Source: CAVVYW01 sp963752605
GTDB lineage: Bacteria > Actinomycetota > Thermoleophilia > Solirubrobacterales > 70-9
DNA: 64,000 bases
Assembly (NCBI GenBank): GCA_963752605.1
Contig: CAVVYW010000006.1
Location: 248,001-312,000, forward strand
Direction of reading: 5' to 3'
The notes under the pieces are model-generated. The model was given only the letters and a program-made list of their open reading frames with translations. It had not been told where the DNA came from and did no database searches. Positions 1 through 8,814 of the stretch are shown here, piece by piece. A program made the position numbers and the translations under genes. Numbering within the stretch: the stretch's first letter is position 1; each line of letters begins with the position of its first letter.

Positions 1-971
1 GCAACCTCGACAACATCGCCGGCTGCGAGCTGACCTGGTGCTGCGACAACGACGCCGACGCCCGCGACAGGTGGCAGCGCGTCCACCGCGAGACCAAGTT
101 CACGGCGGACCTCGACGACCTACTCGGCGATCCCAGCCTCGACGCGGTCGCGATCACCACACCTGTGCCCACCCACGCCCCGCTGGCCGAGACGATCCTG
201 GAGGCGGGCAAGCACTGCTTCGTGGAGAAGCCGCTCGCGCAGAACACCGCCGACGCCGAGCGCGTGGCGGCGCTGGCCGCCGAGAAGGGCAAGGTGCTGA
301 TGGTCGGGCACCTGCTCGAGTACCACCCCGGCGTCCGCCAGCTCGGCGACATGATCGAGAGCGGCGAGCTCGGCGATGTCCGCTACATCTACGGACAGCG
401 GCTGAATCTCGGCCGCCTGCGGCTCGACGAGAACGCCCTCTGGAGCCTCGGGGCCCATGACGTCTCGGTGATCCTCAGCCTCAGCGGCGAGCTTCCAACG
501 GAGGTATCCGCGCGCGGCGAGGCCTACATCACCGAGGGTGTGGAGGACGTCGTCTTCGCCTATATGCGCTTCGAGTCCGGCGTCGCCGGCCACCTCCACC
601 TCTCCTGGCTCGATCCCCACAAGGAGCGCAAGGTCACCGTGGTCGGCTCCCGGCGAATGGCGACCCTGAACGACATGGAGATGGAGCGCAAGCTGACGAT
701 CTACGACAAGGGGTTCGATCCTCAGCAGAGCTCGTTCGGAGATCGCGAGTACGTGACCCGGGCCGCCGGGATCTGGAGCCCGGCGATCCCCCATCGGGAG
801 CCGCTGGCGATCGAGTGCGAGCACTTCGTCGACTGCGTGCGCACCGGAGCCACGCCTCGCTCGGACGGGGCGAACGGTGTCCGCGTGGTGCGGGTGCTGG
901 AGGCACTGCAGGCCTCCCTCGACGCCGGCGGCTCCCCGCAGCCCGTTGGTGCGGCGGCGCTGAGCGGCTAG
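1..971 (+). CDS. Gfo/Idh/MocA sugar dehydrogenase, WlbA/WbpB-like (5' truncated)
   Basis: NAD-dependent oxidoreductase, probably oxidising C3 of a UDP-N-acetyl-hexosamine or its uronic acid. The reading frame is open from base 3 to the TAG at 969-971, so the gene runs off the left edge. The nucleotide-binding GxGYWG motif is missing with the N-terminus. Visible family marks are KHCFVEKPLA with the catalytic-site EKP lysine, GHLLEYHPGV, LNLGRLRLDENALW and a final substrate-domain YDKGFD. It is closely similar over its whole length to the complete paralogue at 3438-4472. The WlbA/WbpB assignment rests on these motifs; the exact substrate is inferred. Confidence 0.85.
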   Translation, partial: NLDNIAGCELTWCCDNDADARDRWQRVHRETKFTADLDDLLGDPSLDAVAITTPVPTHAPLAETILEAGKHCFVEKPLAQNTADAERVAALAAEKGKVLMVGHLLEYHPGVRQLGDMIESGELGDVRYIYGQRLNLGRLRLDENALWSLGAHDVSVILSLSGELPTEVSARGEAYITEGVEDVVFAYMRFESGVAGHLHLSWLDPHKERKVTVVGSRRMATLNDMEMERKLTIYDKGFDPQQSSFGDREYVTRAAGIWSPAIPHREPLAIECEHFVDCVRTGATPRSDGANGVRVVRVLEALQASLDAGGSPQPVGAAALSG

Positions 972-974
972 CCC

Positions 975-2006
975 TTGAGCCGCCTCGGCGGACCGCGGCT
1001 CCGGCTGGCGCTGGCCGGCCTGATTGCGGCCGCCGGCGTCGCCGGGGCGATCGCGTTGCTGAGCGGGGACGACGAGGCAGACAGCGGCCCGGAGGGGACG
1101 CCCGGCGGCTGGGAGGCGCTGACGGCCAGCCCGCTCGCTCGAACCGAGGTCGGGGCGGCCCGGGTGGGGCAATTCATCTACGTGGTCGGCGGCTTTCTGC
1201 CTCCCGCCGGGGACACCACTGACCAGGTGGCGCGCTACGACACCGAGACCGGCGATTGGTCGCTGGCGGCGCCGATGCCGCTGGCGGTCAACCATCCCGC
1301 CGTGGCCGCCCAGGGTGGCCACGTATACGTCTACGGCGGCTATGCCGCGGAGGACGCGTTGGAGGGCGAGACCGATGCCCTGCAGCGCTTCGACCCGGCC
1401 ACGGGCGAGTGGAGGAGGCTCTCCGGCTCGGGATCCCCGCGCGGGGCGGCGACCCTGGCGGCGGTCGGCAACTCGCTGTACGCCATCGGGGGGGCGAGCG
1501 GCGGCTCTCCCCTCAGCCTGGTCCAGATCTACGACATCGCCGGGGACGTCTGGCGAAAGGGGCCCTCGATGAAGGTTGCCCGAGAGCACCTCGCCAGCGC
1601 GGTTCTGGACGAGCAGATCCTGGTACTTGGGGGGCGCATCCCCGGTCGCAATCTCGACACGGTCGAGGCCCTCGACACCCGCACCGGCAGGTGGTCGACC
1701 CTGGCGCCTCTCAACACGGCCCGGAGCGGATTCGGGGCCGCGTCGGTGGGCGGCCGGGGCGTCGTCGCCCTCGGCGGCGAGACCGTTGACGGCGGGCCGG
1801 AGCAGACGATCGGCCCGGTGGAGCTGTATGAGTCCTCGAGCGGGCGATGGCGCGAACTGGCCGAGATGCCGACGCCGCGACATGGGCTCGGCGTCGTCTC
1901 CCTCGGTAGAGACATCCTTGCGCTCGAGGGCGGCCCCCAGCCCGGCCTCGCCTATTCCGACGCCGTGGAGCAGTTGACGGTCCCCGAGCGGCTGCTCGGG
2001 CGTTAA
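975..2006 (+). CDS. Kelch-repeat beta-propeller protein with N-terminal membrane anchor
   Basis: Predicted extracytoplasmic beta-propeller of 343 aa. After a basic start, residues about 10-31 form one hydrophobic segment (signal anchor or signal peptide, no lipobox cysteine), followed by an acidic linker. The rest is a run of Kelch repeats with paired glycines (VVGGF, VYGGY, AIGGA, VLGGR, ALGGE, ALEGG), each followed by a YDxxTGxW-like strand, enough for a six-bladed propeller. TTG start at 975, three bases after the preceding dehydrogenase stop, so probably co-transcribed with it. It ends overlapping the convergent gene by four bases. The ligand is unknown; a role in binding surface glycan is only a guess. 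Confidence 0.8.
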   Translation: MSRLGGPRLRLALAGLIAAAGVAGAIALLSGDDEADSGPEGTPGGWEALTASPLARTEVGAARVGQFIYVVGGFLPPAGDTTDQVARYDTETGDWSLAAPMPLAVNHPAVAAQGGHVYVYGGYAAEDALEGETDALQRFDPATGEWRRLSGSGSPRGAATLAAVGNSLYAIGGASGGSPLSLVQIYDIAGDVWRKGPSMKVAREHLASAVLDEQILVLGGRIPGRNLDTVEALDTRTGRWSTLAPLNTARSGFGAASVGGRGVVALGGETVDGGPEQTIGPVELYESSSGRWRELAEMPTPRHGLGVVSLGRDILALEGGPQPGLAYSDAVEQLTVPERLLGR

Positions 2007-3361
2007 CCGGCTTGGGCCTCGCGCGAGGCCGCCTTTTCGCCGGTCGGTAGCCCGAGGATCCGCCGCGCCGGCCAGACCAGCGGCCGGGAGGCGACGTGGA
2101 GCACTCTCCAGATACGGGGGTGGTTCTTCATCAGCCAGAACCACGCGCCGGCGATGTACCGGCCCGCGAGCGCCCGCGGGCGCTTCAAGCGGATCGAGCG
2201 CCTGACCAGCGCCGAATCAGGTGAGCGCGCGGGCGGCTGCAGCCCGGCCTCTTCGAGCGTCCGGTCGAAGCCCGCGATGAAGCGCTCGTAGCTGTGCTCG
2301 CCCGAGGCGATCAGGTCGCGGTAGGCGTTGTCGGTGATCGTGCGGCGGACCTCGGGGTCCCCGAACTGCTCGAGCACCTGATCGAAGTTCGAGAAGTCCT
2401 TCTTCAGCGGGATGTAGTGCTCCATCGGCTTCAGGGCGCCCGAGTAGTGGCCGTCGTACATGACCTGGCAGGTCCGCAGCGCGGCCGCCTCGAAGTGGCG
2501 GGAGGCCGTGGTCCGCAGCTGCACCTTCCCGTCCCAGCGGCCAAGCGCCCCGCGCTCGAGCTCCTCGACGGTGACCTCGCGACCGCCGGCCGAGAGTCGG
2601 TCGTACTCCTCCCTCACCTCGTCCTCGAGGTCGACGCAGGAAGCCCCGGACTCGGTCCCGAGCAGCCCCCTGCAATTCGCCATGAACCGATACCAGTCCT
2701 CGCCGTAGAGGCGATCCTCCTCGCGCATGCTGATATCGAGGCGGAGCCCCGCGTCCCTCGCGCGCTCGGCGAACCGCTCGCCGATCTCCACCTTCTCCAT
2801 CCCGCCCCGCCCGATCCACGGCGGGACAGGGCGGGTGCGGTAGCCGACGTCGATCGTCCTCTCGCCATCGGGCGGGCTGAGCCGCTCGGCGGCCTCGACC
2901 AAGTCGGCGCTGACGTAGGCGGGGACGTGGCTGACCAGCTTCGGTACCCGCGTGTACTTGCCGTAGGTCGCAGCGAAGTACTGGGGCTCGAAGCAGGTAT
3001 AGACGCAACCGACCCGGTAGCGGTCGAGAAAGCGGAAGCGGCGCTGGCAGTACTCGTGCTCGTCCTGGAAGAACGCGACCTTGTAGCTGCGCTCATCCGC
3101 GGCGAGGTAGTCGAGGAAGTCGTCGTTCAGCTGGTAGGGGAACGGGCCGCTCGCGAAGAGCGTGTAGTGGAGCACCACCGCGTCGAAGCTGAGGCCTGCG
3201 AGGCGCCGGGGGAAACCGAGGTCTGTGTTCACCTTCCAGAACGGGAAGCGCGAGTAGCGCCCGAAGGCCTCGATGTGCTCGTCGATGGTCGCCGCGTCGC
3301 TGAAGAGCGGGCGGTGGTAGAGGAGCAGCGCCCCGCGTATGTGCCTGAGGTCGTTCCCCAT
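2003..3361 (-). CDS. Putative glycosyltransferase-like protein (GT-B type, CgeB/YkvP-like)
   Basis: Cytosolic 452 aa protein, ATG start. The N-terminal half has alternating hydrophobic strands (GALLLYHRPLF, FDAVVLHYTLF, YKVAFFQDEHEY) as in a GT-B Rossmann domain. The C-terminal half contains GTESGASCVDLED and VMYDGHYSGALKPMEHYIPLKKDF, resembling the late nucleotide-sugar-binding part of CgeB-like glycosyltransferases, with a basic tail. I cannot name the sugar. It lies alone on the minus strand between two WlbA/WbpB-like dehydrogenases and is divergent from the second one. It could instead be a non-catalytic relative; the family assignment is moderate. Confidence 0.55.
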   Translation of the reverse strand: MGNDLRHIRGALLLYHRPLFSDAATIDEHIEAFGRYSRFPFWKVNTDLGFPRRLAGLSFDAVVLHYTLFASGPFPYQLNDDFLDYLAADERSYKVAFFQDEHEYCQRRFRFLDRYRVGCVYTCFEPQYFAATYGKYTRVPKLVSHVPAYVSADLVEAAERLSPPDGERTIDVGYRTRPVPPWIGRGGMEKVEIGERFAERARDAGLRLDISMREEDRLYGEDWYRFMANCRGLLGTESGASCVDLEDEVREEYDRLSAGGREVTVEELERGALGRWDGKVQLRTTASRHFEAAALRTCQVMYDGHYSGALKPMEHYIPLKKDFSNFDQVLEQFGDPEVRRTITDNAYRDLIASGEHSYERFIAGFDRTLEEAGLQPPARSPDSALVRRSIRLKRPRALAGRYIAGAWFWLMKNHPRIWRVLHVASRPLVWPARRILGLPTGEKAASREAQAG

Positions 3362-3424
3362 GCCGAAGCGATTATTGCGGCGCCCCCCGGGCGCCGCGTG
3401 TCAGGGCGGCGGACGGCGGGTCAT

Positions 3425-3430
3425 TAACCT
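3425..3430 (+). promoter_or_regulatory. -10 box TAACCT for the second dehydrogenase
   Basis: TAACCT lies 7 nt before the GTG at 3438, matching the TAnnnT spacing seen at many starts here. It favours that GTG over the ATG at 3444 and suggests a leaderless mRNA. Confidence 0.5.
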
Positions 3431-3437
3431 CCCGCCG

Positions 3438-4472
3438 GTGGGCATGAACGTGGGCGTGATCGGGCTCGGCTACTGGGGCCCAAACGTCGCCAGAAACCTG
3501 AACGTGATCGAGGGCGCCACGCTCGCGTGGTGCTGCGAGATGGATCCCGAGCGCCGTGAGCGCTGGGGCCAGGTCTTCCCTGGGGCCCGCTTCACCGACA
3601 GCCTCGACGAGATGCTGTCCGACGACGACCTCGATGCGGTCGCCGTGACCGCACCGGTCAAGGACCATGCAACCTTCGCCTCCCGGGTCCTCGATGCGGG
3701 CAAGCACTGCTTCGTGGAGAAGCCGCTCGCGCACTCCATGGACGAGGCCGCCGACCTGGTGAGGAAGGCCGACGAGCGCGGCCTGACCCTGATGGTCGGG
3801 CACCTCCTGGAGTACCACCCCGGCGTGGAGGCGCTCGAGGCGCACCTCCGCTCGGGCGAGCTGGGTGACCTCGTCTACATCTACTCGAATCGCCTCAACC
3901 TCGGCAAGCTCCGCGAGGACGAGAACGCCCTCTGGGACCTGGGCACCCACGACCTCTCGGTGATCCTTCGGCTCGCCGGCGGCATGCCCGAGGAGGCCTC
4001 GGCCCACGGGCGCTGGGGAGTGATGGAGAGCGTCGAGGACGTGGTCTTCGCCCACCTCAAGTTCCCCTCGGGCCTCACCGCGCACATGCACCTGTCCTGG
4101 CTCGATCCGCGGAAGGAGAGGCGCATCACCGTCGTCGGCTCCCAGCGGATGGCCGTGTTCGACGACATGGACAGCGAGCGCAAGCTGACGATCTACGACA
4201 AGGGCTTCGATCCGGACGAGGCCTCGGTCGGCGACTACGTCGCGCGGAGCGGGGCGATCACGAGTCCCGCAGTCTCCAGCAAGGAGCCACTCCGGATCGA
4301 GTGCGAGCACTGGCTCGATTCGATCGCCCACGGCGAGACACCCCGCACGGACGGGCGCTCCGGCCTCCGGGTGGTGCGGGTGCTCGAGGCGCTGCAGGCC
4401 TCGCTCGAGCACGGCGGCGCGGGACAGCCCGTGCCGGCCGACCCGCTCGAGGCGCAGCAGCCGGTCGGCTGA
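3438..4472 (+). CDS. Gfo/Idh/MocA sugar dehydrogenase, WlbA/WbpB-like
   Basis: Complete 344 aa oxidoreductase. GxGYWGPNVARNL at the N-terminus is the NAD-binding Rossmann turn. AGKHCFVEKPLA holds the family EKP lysine; GHLLEYHPGV, YIYSNRLNLGKLREDENALW and THDLSVIL are characteristic of the WlbA/WbpB group that oxidises C3 of UDP-GlcNAc uronic acid. GTG 3438 is chosen from the -10 spacing; ATG 3444 is the alternative and changes only two residues. The upstream in-frame extension to 3339 lacks family similarity. Paralogue of the truncated gene at the left edge. Together with aminotransferase, acetyltransferase and 2-epimerase genes at 60-63 kb it could supply a 2,3-diamino-uronic acid. Confidence 0.85.
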   Translation: MGMNVGVIGLGYWGPNVARNLNVIEGATLAWCCEMDPERRERWGQVFPGARFTDSLDEMLSDDDLDAVAVTAPVKDHATFASRVLDAGKHCFVEKPLAHSMDEAADLVRKADERGLTLMVGHLLEYHPGVEALEAHLRSGELGDLVYIYSNRLNLGKLREDENALWDLGTHDLSVILRLAGGMPEEASAHGRWGVMESVEDVVFAHLKFPSGLTAHMHLSWLDPRKERRITVVGSQRMAVFDDMDSERKLTIYDKGFDPDEASVGDYVARSGAITSPAVSSKEPLRIECEHWLDSIAHGETPRTDGRSGLRVVRVLEALQASLEHGGAGQPVPADPLEAQQPVG

Positions 4473-4473
4473 C

Positions 4474-5733
4474 TCAGGTCGAATCCTGCAGGGCGCGGGC
4501 GACGATCTCCGCCAGCCGTCCCTCCTCTCGCTCCCAGTTCAGCTCGCTGCGGGCCCGCTCCACGTTCGCTCGGTATTCGGCGACCAGCTCGGGCTCCTCG
4601 GTGAGGCGCCGGACGGCCGCGGTGATCGATTCGGGGTCCTCGGCGTCGATCGGCAGGCCGAGGTGGTGCGCCTCCGCCAGCGCCCTGACCTCGGGCAGCG
4701 GCGGGTAGAGGACCGGGAGGCCGGCCGCGACCGTGCTGAACAGCCTGGTCGGCAGCGCGTGCATGTGGACGTCCTGGGCCCGCGTGTTGATCAGCCCGGC
4801 GTCGGCGGTCCTGATCGCGCTGGTCACCTCGGTCGGCGCGACCGGGGGGATCAGGTGGACCCTGTCCTCCACGCCGAGCCTCTTCGCCAGGGGCTGGTGG
4901 CCCTCGTACCCGGCGCCGAGCAGCACCAGGTGGACGCGGTCGGGGAGCGCCGACAGCGCCTGGATCGCCTCGTCCACGGCGTCCGAGGGCTTGTCGTTGC
5001 CGACGACCACGAGCAGGAAGGCCCCTTCCTCCAGCCCCGCGGCGCGCCGGATGTCCTGCGCGGCCTCCCGGTCCACCCGGAGGTCATGCAGGTTCCGCAC
5101 GACGATCGGCCGGCGGCCATAACGGCGCTCGAGCAGGTCGGCGACGCCCTCGCTGACGGTGACGAAGGCGCTCGCCCTGCGCACGCAGCGGCGCTCGGTC
5201 CGGCGCAGCCACAGCCGGAAGAGGCGGGGGTACCACCGGTATCCGGGCCAGAGCCAGTAGGCGTCGTTCGCGTCGTAGATGAAGCGGGAACCGGTCTCGC
5301 GGCACTTCCTCCAGACCGCGGGGAATTGCCAGAAGAAGGTCAGGTAGTAGAGATCGGCGTCGGGCAGGGATGCGTACGTCCCCTCGTTGTCCCGTCTGGA
5401 GATCCGCCACAGCAGCAGCGTCGACCGGCTGCGCGCGCGCAGCAGCAGGGCGCCGAGGCGCTTCAGGGCCCTGGAGAGCGGGCCCGGCATCGCCTCCACC
5501 AGCGGATGCGAGGCGGCCGTCGCGTCCTCGGCCGCGGGAGCCTCCGGCGCGGTTGCGCCATCGGCCGTCACCAGCTCGAAGGGAAGCTCGGCCCGGGGCA
5601 GCTGGCTCGGCTCCCCCTCCACCACGGTCGACTCGTAGCCGAAGCGGCTGAGCGAGGCGGCGTTCTGGAAGGTGCGCTTGTCGCGCTGCACGCCCATGGT
5701 GGTGACCGAGACGATCCTTCTCGAGCGTTCCAT
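4474..5733 (-). CDS. Glycosyltransferase family 4 (GT-B)
   Basis: Cytosolic 419 aa glycosyltransferase. N-terminal Rossmann half begins IVSVTTMGVQRDKRTFQNA and includes DLYYLTFFWQFPAVWRKC and FIYDANDAYW. The second half has the donor-binding features ESVADLL-like segment, LLVVVGNDKP, HLIPPV and PTRLFSTVAAGLPVLYP, where the family usually places the glycine-rich loop and an acidic residue. The open frame extends to 5898, but ATG 5733 has a TACGGT box 10 nt upstream and avoids overlap with the divergent epimerase. The stop is one base past the end of the convergent dehydrogenase. Sugar donor unknown. Confidence 0.8.
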   Translation of the reverse strand: MERSRRIVSVTTMGVQRDKRTFQNAASLSRFGYESTVVEGEPSQLPRAELPFELVTADGATAPEAPAAEDATAASHPLVEAMPGPLSRALKRLGALLLRARSRSTLLLWRISRRDNEGTYASLPDADLYYLTFFWQFPAVWRKCRETGSRFIYDANDAYWLWPGYRWYPRLFRLWLRRTERRCVRRASAFVTVSEGVADLLERRYGRRPIVVRNLHDLRVDREAAQDIRRAAGLEEGAFLLVVVGNDKPSDAVDEAIQALSALPDRVHLVLLGAGYEGHQPLAKRLGVEDRVHLIPPVAPTEVTSAIRTADAGLINTRAQDVHMHALPTRLFSTVAAGLPVLYPPLPEVRALAEAHHLGLPIDAEDPESITAAVRRLTEEPELVAEYRANVERARSELNWEREEGRLAEIVARALQDST

Positions 5734-5743
5734 CGCGCGCAGG

Positions 5744-5749
5744 ACCGTA
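5744..5749 (-). promoter_or_regulatory. -10 box TACGGT for the GT4 gene
   Basis: On the minus strand TACGGT sits 10 nt before ATG 5733, back-to-back with the TACCCT box serving the divergent epimerase. Confidence 0.45.
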
Positions 5750-5780
5750 GCTGAGCGCGGGCGCCGGCTCATGCCCCCAG

Positions 5781-5786
5781 TACCCT
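5781..5786 (+). promoter_or_regulatory. -10 box TACCCT for the SDR epimerase at 5795
   Basis: TACCCT ends 8 nt before GTG 5795. This supports the GTG start, because the alternative ATG at 5771 would lie upstream of the box. Confidence 0.5.
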
Positions 5787-5794
5787 TGCCCGCG

Positions 5795-6793
5795 GTGAAA
5801 GCGCTGCTCACAGGAGGCGCGGGGTTCATCGGCTCGCACCTCACCGACTCGCTCCTCGCCCGCGGCTGGACGGTCACCGGCGTCGACGACCTCAGCAAGG
5901 GGAGGCCGGCGAACCTCGAGCACGTCCTGGATCGCGCCGACTACGAGTTCGTCGAGGCCGACTGCCGGGAGCAGGACCGCCTCGTCGAGCTCGGGAAGGG
6001 GGCCGACGTGGTGGTCCACCTGGCCGCGACCAAGATCCCGCGGGACGGGGGCCGGCTGGGTAACGTCACGACCAACTTCGAGGCGGGCCGCGCGGCCCTG
6101 GAGACCGCCCGGCGCAACGACAGCCGCTACGTGTTCGCCTCCACCTCGGATGTCTACGGCAACAGCCCGGACCTCCCGTTCACCGAGGACGGCATCACGG
6201 TCAGCGGTCCGAGCACGGTCGCCCGCTGGGTCTACGGGATCGGGAAACTCGCCGACGAGCACATGGCGTTCGGATACCAGGAGGAGTACGGGCTGCCGGT
6301 GACGATCCTCCGCTTCTTCGGCAGCTACGGCGAGCGCCAGTATCTGAACTGGTGGGGCGGCCCGCAGGGCGTCTTCCTGGAGGCGATCTCGAAGGGCGAG
6401 CCGATGACCGTCCACGGCGACGGCAGTCAGATCCGCTGCTTCACCCACATCGACGACATGGCGGAGGCGACCGCGCGCGCCGTGGAGCGTGACGAGGTCG
6501 CCGGCGAGGTCATCAACATCGGCAACGACGAGCAGGTCACGATCATCGAGCTCGCGAAGCTGATGCACGAGCTCTCCGGCGTGGGCGGCGAGCCGCGAAT
6601 CGAGCTGATCCCCTACGAGAAGGTCGGTGCCGGGGGCTACCAGGACGTGCTGAAGCGAATCCCGGACCTCACCAAGCAGCGCGAGCTGCTCGACTTCACC
6701 CCGCAGATCGACCTGCGCGAGGGGATCAGGCGACTCTGGGACTGGTACAACCGGCTCACCGAGCGCGACGAGCGCGTCCGCGCCGCTACTTGA
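5795..6793 (+). CDS. NAD-dependent epimerase/dehydratase (extended SDR)
   Basis: Nucleotide-sugar epimerase, dehydratase or decarboxylase of 332 aa. TGGAGFIGSHL is the GxxGxxG dinucleotide loop right at the start. ASTSDVYGNS carries the catalytic serine/threonine strand and WVYGIGK is the YxxxK pair. VHGDGSQIRCFTHIDDMAEA matches the substrate-domain motif of UDP-sugar SDRs. GTG 5795 is chosen because family members begin immediately before the glycine loop and the -10 box fits. The gene overlaps the convergent SDR by eight bases. The exact reaction cannot be told from sequence alone. Confidence 0.85.
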   Translation: MKALLTGGAGFIGSHLTDSLLARGWTVTGVDDLSKGRPANLEHVLDRADYEFVEADCREQDRLVELGKGADVVVHLAATKIPRDGGRLGNVTTNFEAGRAALETARRNDSRYVFASTSDVYGNSPDLPFTEDGITVSGPSTVARWVYGIGKLADEHMAFGYQEEYGLPVTILRFFGSYGERQYLNWWGGPQGVFLEAISKGEPMTVHGDGSQIRCFTHIDDMAEATARAVERDEVAGEVINIGNDEQVTIIELAKLMHELSGVGGEPRIELIPYEKVGAGGYQDVLKRIPDLTKQRELLDFTPQIDLREGIRRLWDWYNRLTERDERVRAAT

Positions 6794-7727
6794 CCTTCAG
6801 CTCGTCCGCCTTGAGGTGGGTGTAGGTCTCGTCCCCGATCCCATGCTGCTCGTACCAGGCGACGGTCTTGGGGATTCCCTCCTCCATCGGGGTGGTCGGC
6901 TTCCACCCGAAGTCCTCGGTGGTCCGCGTCGGGTCGAGCAGCAGGGTCGGCGCGTCGTCTGAGGGGCGGGGCCGGACCTCGACCTCGTAGTCGAGCTCGA
7001 TCCCCATCGCCTCGACGATCAGGTCGAACATGTCCTTGACCGGCCGGTCGGAGCCTGAGCTGATGTTGTACGGACCGCTGCCGGTGCCCCCGATACCCAT
7101 CATCAGCACGTCGATCAGGTCATCGACCCAGGTCTGGTCCCGGCGGGCGTCCACCACGAAGCACGGCTGGCCCTCCTTGAGGCGCTTGTAGAAGGTGGCC
7201 ATCGGGCCGGCCTGAAGCCGCGGGCCGTAGATGTTCGCGAGCCGGAAGCTGACGTAGTCGAGCCCGGACATGGCGATGTAGTTCTCGCCGGTGGTCTTGG
7301 TGATGGCATAGCTCGACTCGCCCGGCTGGGGGTGGTCGAGCGGGGTGGGCACCTTCGCGTTGATCCCGTAGGAGAGGCCGGTCTGGAAGTAGATGAGGCG
7401 GCTGACGTCGGCCTCCTGGGAGGCCCGGACTACGTTCACCGTGCCCATCGCGTTGGTCATCACGTCGTGCTCCCAGGCCTCGCCGTCCTTGTAGGAGCAG
7501 GCGGCGTGCGCCACAACCTCCGGGCCGAAGTCCTTGAAGGCGGCATCGACCTCGCCGCGGTCGGCGATGGTCCCCTCGACGATGGTCAGGCCCGCCTGCT
7601 CGGTCAGGTTCTCGCGGCGCCCGGTCTCGTAGTTGTCGAGCACGAGGACCTCGTTGCCCTCGGACAGAAGCCGGTCGACGAGGTGCGAGCCGAGGAAGCC
7701 GGAGCCCCCTGTGATCAGGACCTTCAT
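6786..7727 (-). CDS. NAD-dependent epimerase/dehydratase (extended SDR)
   Basis: Nucleotide-sugar SDR of 313 aa. TGGSGFLGSHLVD is the GxxGxxG loop, IYFQTGLSYG the catalytic strand, SSYAITK the YxxxK pair, and RLANIYGPR the usual substrate-domain motif; the Walker-like RRDQTWVDDLIDVL follows. The frame is open much further upstream, but ATG 7727 begins exactly at the conserved N-terminus and has TACCCT 9 nt before it. It follows the minus-strand glycosyltransferase by 19 bases, and its own -10 box lies in that gap. Likely an epimerase of UDP-sugars; substrate unknown. Confidence 0.85.
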   Translation of the reverse strand: MKVLITGGSGFLGSHLVDRLLSEGNEVLVLDNYETGRRENLTEQAGLTIVEGTIADRGEVDAAFKDFGPEVVAHAACSYKDGEAWEHDVMTNAMGTVNVVRASQEADVSRLIYFQTGLSYGINAKVPTPLDHPQPGESSYAITKTTGENYIAMSGLDYVSFRLANIYGPRLQAGPMATFYKRLKEGQPCFVVDARRDQTWVDDLIDVLMMGIGGTGSGPYNISSGSDRPVKDMFDLIVEAMGIELDYEVEVRPRPSDDAPTLLLDPTRTTEDFGWKPTTPMEEGIPKTVAWYEQHGIGDETYTHLKADELKVK

Positions 7728-7736
7728 CGACGCGCG

Positions 7737-7742
7737 AGGGTA
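7737..7742 (-). promoter_or_regulatory. -10 box TACCCT for the SDR at 7727
   Basis: TACCCT on the minus strand, 9 nt before ATG 7727, inside the 19-base gap behind the upstream glycosyltransferase. Suggests an internal leaderless promoter. Confidence 0.5.
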
Positions 7743-7746
7743 GCGG

Positions 7747-8790
7747 CTATGAAGCGGGGATCGGCACCACGCCCTCCAGGGCGGTGCGGGCGACGGCGCG
7801 GGGATCGTGGTGCTTCTCCACGAAGCTCCGGCTCTCGCGTCCCAGCGCCAGGCGGCGATCGCGGTCCGTGACCAGGTCGCGAATCGCGTCGCGGACCGTC
7901 TCCTGCGTGGTCCTGACGATCGGGAGCTCCGAGCCGAAGGGGTTGTCGGCGGTCGACTCCTCATCGATGTGGCAGATCACCGGCCGGCCCAGCGCCATCA
8001 CCTCGACCGCGAAGCCGCCGTACCAGCCGATGTTGAGCTGGTCCACGGCGAAGTCGGCCTGCGCGAATCTGCGCATCGCCTCGGTGTGCGGAAGGCCCTC
8101 GATCAGGTCGAGTCTTACGGGCAATCCCTCCGCGCGGAGGTCGCTCACCGCGCGCTCGACGTGCTCGGTCCCCTTGATCTGACGGTGCGACGGCGCGTGG
8201 ACGACGGTCACCTCGTCGGCGGACGGCGGCGGAGCGGGCTGGACCGCCCGGGGGTCGACGTTGGCGTAGGGGCGAAACGTGGCGCCCGGCAGCCACTGGC
8301 GCAGGTCCGGGTTGACGTAGAAGGTGCGATCGGCGTTGCGGAGCATCAGCTCGCGGCGGGGGGGCTGGACGAGCTCCATGAACCGCAGGTAGTCGGGGTC
8401 CTGAATGCCCCACGGATTCGCCGAGGGCGGCCGGGCATCGTCACCGTGGAAGCTGGCGAGGATCGTCTTGCCCAGCCGCTTCAGGAGGGGCATCTCGGTC
8501 CACAGGCGCCCGAAGTGCAGCCGCTGAATCAGCGTGTACCCGTACTCGAAGTGGATCACGTCGTAGCGGGTCGCCCTCGCCACGGCGCGGAAGAGCCTCA
8601 TCCAGCCCATGAACCAGTTCGATCGCCCGAGCCCGATCTCGATGTCGTGCTCGTAGCCGAACGGGTGCCGGTCGAAGACCATCATGTCGCTCTCGAAGCC
8701 GAGTTCGCGCTCGGCCCGCGAGAAGCCGACCGCGTCACCGCCGGTATTCAGGCCCACGTGCAGGATCCGGGCCGGCTGGTCGGGGCCCAA
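7747..8790 (-). CDS. Glycosyltransferase family 4-like protein
   Basis: GT-B glycosyltransferase of 347 aa. Starts RILHVGLNTGGDAVGFSRAE, has YDVIHFEYGYTLIQ and ILASFHGDDARPP in the acceptor half, and VTVVHAPSHRQIKGTEHVERA then AVEVMALGRPVICHIDEES in the donor half. The phrase HAPSHRxxKGT recurs in the fusion enzyme ending at 13641, so the two are related. TTG 8790 is the first reasonable start and lies 24 bases from the divergent epimerase start at 8815. Sugar specificity unknown. Confidence 0.75.
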   Translation of the reverse strand: MGPDQPARILHVGLNTGGDAVGFSRAERELGFESDMMVFDRHPFGYEHDIEIGLGRSNWFMGWMRLFRAVARATRYDVIHFEYGYTLIQRLHFGRLWTEMPLLKRLGKTILASFHGDDARPPSANPWGIQDPDYLRFMELVQPPRRELMLRNADRTFYVNPDLRQWLPGATFRPYANVDPRAVQPAPPPSADEVTVVHAPSHRQIKGTEHVERAVSDLRAEGLPVRLDLIEGLPHTEAMRRFAQADFAVDQLNIGWYGGFAVEVMALGRPVICHIDEESTADNPFGSELPIVRTTQETVRDAIRDLVTDRDRRLALGRESRSFVEKHHDPRAVARTALEGVVPIPAS

Positions 8791-8800
8791 ACTCAGTCCC

Positions 8801-8806
8801 TAATCT
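8801..8806 (+). promoter_or_regulatory. -10 box TAATCT for the SDR at 8815
   Basis: TAATCT, 8 nt before ATG 8815, in the 24-base gap between divergent starts. The identical hexamer precedes the gene at 58166. Confidence 0.5.
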
Positions 8807-8814
8807 GCAGGTCG

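Noticed and set aside
120..2144. 674 aa open frame on the minus strand
   Set aside because: It lies opposite the dehydrogenase and Kelch genes, is proline/arginine/glycine-rich without family motifs, and is a typical GC-driven shadow frame.
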